Origin: Armatimonadota bacterium
Lineage (GTDB): Bacteria > Vulcanimicrobiota > JACPDS01
DNA: 7,197 bases
Direction of reading: 5' to 3'
NCBI GenBank assembly: GCA_016183885.1
Contig: JACPDS010000210.1
Span: 1-7,197 of the forward strand
The notes under the pieces were generated by a model that was given only the letters and a program-made list of their open reading frames with translations, searched no databases and was not told where the DNA came from. The position numbers and the translations under genes were made by a program. Position 1 is the first letter of the stretch, and every line of letters starts with the position of its first letter. Of this stretch, positions 4,812 through 7,197 are shown in pieces.

Positions 4812-5609
4812 ATGCATAAAATTACCACAGCAAAATTAAAAGAAATGAAAAAAAACAAGCAAAAAATTACTCTTCTTAGCGCTTATGATTATTTAACCGC
4901 GCGTTTAGCTGAAAGCGCCGGCATAGAAGGAATCTTAGTGGGCGATTCTTTAGGAATGGTGGTTTTAGGTTATGAAAATACTCTTCCGGTAACAATGGAA
5001 GAAATGCTTCACCATACAAAAGCTGTTTCCCGGGGGGCAAAACTCCCTTTAATCATTGCCGATATGCCATTTCTATCTTATCAGGCAGACTTAAAAGACG
5101 CTCTTTATAATGCCGGAAAATTAATTAAAGAAGGCGGAGCGCAAGCGGTTAAATTAGAAGGAGGAAGAGAGATTCAAGAAACTATAACAAAAATGGTTTC
5201 TTCCGGCATGCCGGTGATGGGACATTTAGGGCTTACTCCTCAATCTATTCATCAATTGGGAGGATATAAAATTCAAGGTAAAAATCAAAAAGAAGCTCAA
5301 AAAATAATCGATGAAGCAAAAATCTTAGAAGAGTCGGGAATATTTTCTTTAATTTTAGAGTGTGTGCCCCGCGAACTAGCTAAAACTATTGCTGAAAGTT
5401 TGTCTATTCCTGTAATCGGAATTGGAGCGGGCGAATTTTGCGATGGTCAAATTCAAGTTTTTCATGATTTAGTCGGACTTTGCGGCGAATTTACGCCTAA
5501 ACACGCCAAACGTTATTTAAATCTTTCTTCAGAAATTAAAAATGCTTTAATAAAATATAAAGAAGAAGTTGCTCAAGGAACATTCCCCCAAAAAGAAAAT
5601 TCTTTTTAA
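4812..5609 (+). CDS. panB: 3-methyl-2-oxobutanoate hydroxymethyltransferase
   Basis: Cytoplasmic enzyme for the first committed step of pantothenate synthesis. It transfers a hydroxymethyl group from 5,10-methylenetetrahydrofolate to 2-oxoisovalerate, giving ketopantoate. The 265-residue length is that of the family. With ATG 4812, the metal-binding aspartates fall at Asp45 (VGDSLG) and Asp84 (IADMPF), the same numbers as in the E. coli enzyme. KLEGG at 114-118 supplies the substrate-contacting Lys114 and Glu116, Glu183 in LECVP is the catalytic glutamate, and HLGLTPQS (138-145) and GIGAG (203-207) are family signatures. ATG 4794 would add six residues but has no ribosome site and overlaps the upstream gene. 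The fold is a TIM barrel that normally forms decamers. It is second in the operon, seven bases after the reductase and three before panC. Confidence 0.97.
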   Translation: MHKITTAKLKEMKKNKQKITLLSAYDYLTARLAESAGIEGILVGDSLGMVVLGYENTLPVTMEEMLHHTKAVSRGAKLPLIIADMPFLSYQADLKDALYNAGKLIKEGGAQAVKLEGGREIQETITKMVSSGMPVMGHLGLTPQSIHQLGGYKIQGKNQKEAQKIIDEAKILEESGIFSLILECVPRELAKTIAESLSIPVIGIGAGEFCDGQIQVFHDLVGLCGEFTPKHAKRYLNLSSEIKNALIKYKEEVAQGTFPQKENSF

Positions 5610-5612
5610 AAA

Positions 5613-6458
5613 ATGAAAATTATTCAAAATATTTCAAATTTAAAAAAAGAAATCGTAAAAATTAAAGCTAAAGGTTTAAAAATTAGTTTTGTGCCTACTA
5701 TGGGTTATTTGCACGATGGACATTTAAAACTAATTGAAAAGGCTAAAAAAATTTCTGATTTTGTAATAGTGAGTATTTTCGTTAATCCTTTGCAGTTTGC
5801 TCCCGGTGAAGATTATTTAAATTATCCGCGCGATATAAAAGAGGATCAAAAAAAATTAAAAAAATCTAAAGTTAATTTACTTTTTATTCCTAAAGGCGAA
5901 AAAATTTTCCCTGAAAATTTTAAAACTTATGTTGAAGTAAAAGATTTATCTTCCAAACTTTGCGGGAAAGTTCGTTTTAGCCATTTTAAAGGCGCTGCCA
6001 CAATAGTTTTGAAACTTTTTAACTTAGTCAAACCGGATTTTGCGGTATTTGGAAAAAAAGATTTTCAGCAGCTCATTATTATAAAGCGAATGGTAAAAGA
6101 CCTAAATTTAAACATAAAAATCATTCCCCACCCTATTATAAGAGAAAAAGACGGTTTAGCCATGAGTTCAAGAAATAGTTATTTAACGCAGGAAGAAAGA
6201 AAAAAAATTTCTGTCTTATATCAAGCTTTAAAAGAAGCAAAAAGTTTTATTTTAAATAAAGAAGATAATCCCGTTAAAATAAAAAAATTTATTAAAAAAC
6301 GCTTATTAGAACTTCAAATTAATAATATTGATTATATTTCTATCTGCAATCAAGAAAATTTAGAAGAATTAAAAGTAATCAAAGGAAAAATTTTAATCGC
6401 TTTAGCGGTAAAATTAAGAAATGCTCGTTTAATTGATAATATTGATTTATTGGTTTAA
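5613..6458 (+). CDS. panC: Pantothenate synthetase (pantoate--beta-alanine ligase)
   Basis: Cytoplasmic enzyme that activates pantoate with ATP to pantoyl adenylate and joins it to beta-alanine, giving pantothenate. The 281-residue protein carries the nucleotidyltransferase motifs in order: PTMG (28-31), HDGH (34-37, the HxGH ATP site), FVNPLQF (56-62), YPR (71-73), FGKKDFQQ (146-153), MSSRN (184-188, the KMSKS-like loop) and ARLIDN (271-276). The length matches the family, so it is complete. Its ATG is three bases after the panB stop and the preceding bases are only A and T-rich without a Shine-Dalgarno site. Translation therefore probably depends on ribosomes finishing panB. Beta-alanine must come from a PanD-type decarboxylase or another source not present in this window. 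Confidence 0.97.
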   Translation: MKIIQNISNLKKEIVKIKAKGLKISFVPTMGYLHDGHLKLIEKAKKISDFVIVSIFVNPLQFAPGEDYLNYPRDIKEDQKKLKKSKVNLLFIPKGEKIFPENFKTYVEVKDLSSKLCGKVRFSHFKGAATIVLKLFNLVKPDFAVFGKKDFQQLIIIKRMVKDLNLNIKIIPHPIIREKDGLAMSSRNSYLTQEERKKISVLYQALKEAKSFILNKEDNPVKIKKFIKKRLLELQINNIDYISICNQENLEELKVIKGKILIALAVKLRNARLIDNIDLLV

Positions 6459-6466
6459 AAAAAAAT

Positions 6467-7197
6467 ATGTTAAAAGATAAAACAATTTTATTGGGAGTAA
6501 CCGGAGGAATCGCGGCTTATAAATCCGCCGAAATTATCAGGCGCCTGCAAAAACTAAAGGCTGAAACTATTGTAATCATGACGGAGGCGGCTTCTAAATT
6601 TATTACTCCTTTAACTTTGCAGGTTTTATCTAAAAATAAAGTTTATCTTGAAATGTTTGAAGAATTTTCTTATAATCCCGCGCATATAAGTTTAAGCGAA
6701 AAAGCCGACCTGTTATTAATTGCCCCGGCAAGCGCTAACATTATCGGGAAAATTGCTTCGGGAATTGCAGATGATATGCTTTCAACTATAGTTTTAGCTT
6801 TCGGCGGGCCGATTTTTATCGCTCCGGCTATGAATGACATGATGTATAAAAATCCTATTTTGCAGAAAAATATTAAAAAATTAAAAGATTTAGGTTATTA
6901 TTTTATCGAACCGATTGAAGGAGATTTAGCTTGCGGCGCATGGGGCATTGGAAAGATGCAGGAACCGGAAGTTATTCTTAAGGAAATTACAAATTATTTT
7001 AATCTTAAGAAAGATTTAAGCGGAAAAAAAATACTCATTACCGCCGGTCCAACTCAAGAACCAATTGATAAAATAAGATTTATTTCTAATTATTCCAGCG
7101 GAAAAATGGGCTATTTCTTGGCGGAAAACGCTTTAAAGCGAGGCGCAGAAGTAATTTTAATCTCAGGTCCCGCTAATCTTGAGCCTCCGCAAAACGC
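6467..7197 (+). CDS. coaBC: Bifunctional CoaBC (Dfp), 3' part cut by window edge
   Basis: The first 243 residues are visible, with no stop before the right edge; full-length enzymes are about 400 residues. CoaB joins cysteine to 4'-phosphopantothenate using a nucleotide triphosphate, and CoaC decarboxylates the product to 4'-phosphopantetheine with FMN. The N-terminal CoaC flavoprotein domain (about 1-180) has GVTGGIAAYK (10-19), the catalytic His73 in AHISL, Asn123 in APAMNDMMY, and Cys156 in ACGAWGIGKM. These match His75, Asn125 and Cys158 of E. coli Dfp with a constant offset of two. The CoaB domain begins near 186 with KKILITAGPTQEPID and FISNYSSGKMG (206-216). The C-terminal CoaB lysine loop lies outside the window. 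ATG 6467 is eight bases after panC in an A-run without a Shine-Dalgarno site. It extends the operon from pantothenate into coenzyme A synthesis. Confidence 0.96.
   Translation, partial: MLKDKTILLGVTGGIAAYKSAEIIRRLQKLKAETIVIMTEAASKFITPLTLQVLSKNKVYLEMFEEFSYNPAHISLSEKADLLLIAPASANIIGKIASGIADDMLSTIVLAFGGPIFIAPAMNDMMYKNPILQKNIKKLKDLGYYFIEPIEGDLACGAWGIGKMQEPEVILKEITNYFNLKKDLSGKKILITAGPTQEPIDKIRFISNYSSGKMGYFLAENALKRGAEVILISGPANLEPPQN

Noticed and set aside
1..7197. tRNA, rRNA or alternative genetic code
   Set aside because: I saw no tRNA-like cloverleaf or rRNA sequence, and TGA ends the gene at 3063 while TAA ends the others, consistent with the standard bacterial code.

Overview
The window is AT-rich bacterial DNA (roughly one third G+C by eye). 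It uses the standard bacterial code: TAA and TGA both act as stops, TTG starts one gene, and AAA, TTA and ATT codons are very common. The bacterium is not identifiable from the sequence. The AT bias, sparse Shine-Dalgarno sites, an intracellular-type subtilase and intergenic palindromic repeats would fit a poorly characterised or uncultivated lineage, but that is only an impression.

Layout. (1) Positions 1-1153, minus strand: a major facilitator superfamily transporter whose C-terminal end runs off the left edge. (2) Positions 1154-1311: a divergent intergenic region with a short hairpin and an AGCTA-type repeat. (3) Positions 1312-2430, plus strand: a subtilisin-like serine protease without a signal peptide, with an EF-hand-like loop just before its catalytic serine. 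(4) Positions 2431-2754: a repeat-dense gap holding a 145-bp MITE-like element with 19-bp perfect terminal inverted repeats, a second partial end of the same family, a very GC-rich hairpin, and a promoter for the next gene. (5) Positions 2755-3063 and 3129-3626: two small genes of unknown function, one a charged protein with an internal duplication and the other a zinc-ribbon protein. (6) Positions 3627-3925: a second repeat-dense gap with three 36-bp-period hairpins and a 21-bp perfect AT-only inverted repeat. (7) Positions 3926-7197: a tight four-gene operon for pantothenate and coenzyme A synthesis.

The operon reads Rossmann/DUF2520 reductase, panB, panC and coaBC (cut by the right edge), with gaps of 7, 3 and 8 bases. 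PanB makes ketopantoate, PanC joins pantoate to beta-alanine, and CoaBC converts 4'-phosphopantothenate to 4'-phosphopantetheine. The missing step between PanB and PanC is ketopantoate reduction. No panE-type gene is visible, but a dinucleotide-binding reductase-like gene sits first in the operon, so it is the natural candidate for that step. panD and a pantothenate kinase are not in the window.

The most interesting items are the candidate alternative ketopantoate reductase, the MITE-like element with its nested paired hairpins, the hairpin array and long AT palindrome ahead of the operon, and the calcium-type loop in the protease. I did not find an entirely new multi-gene system.
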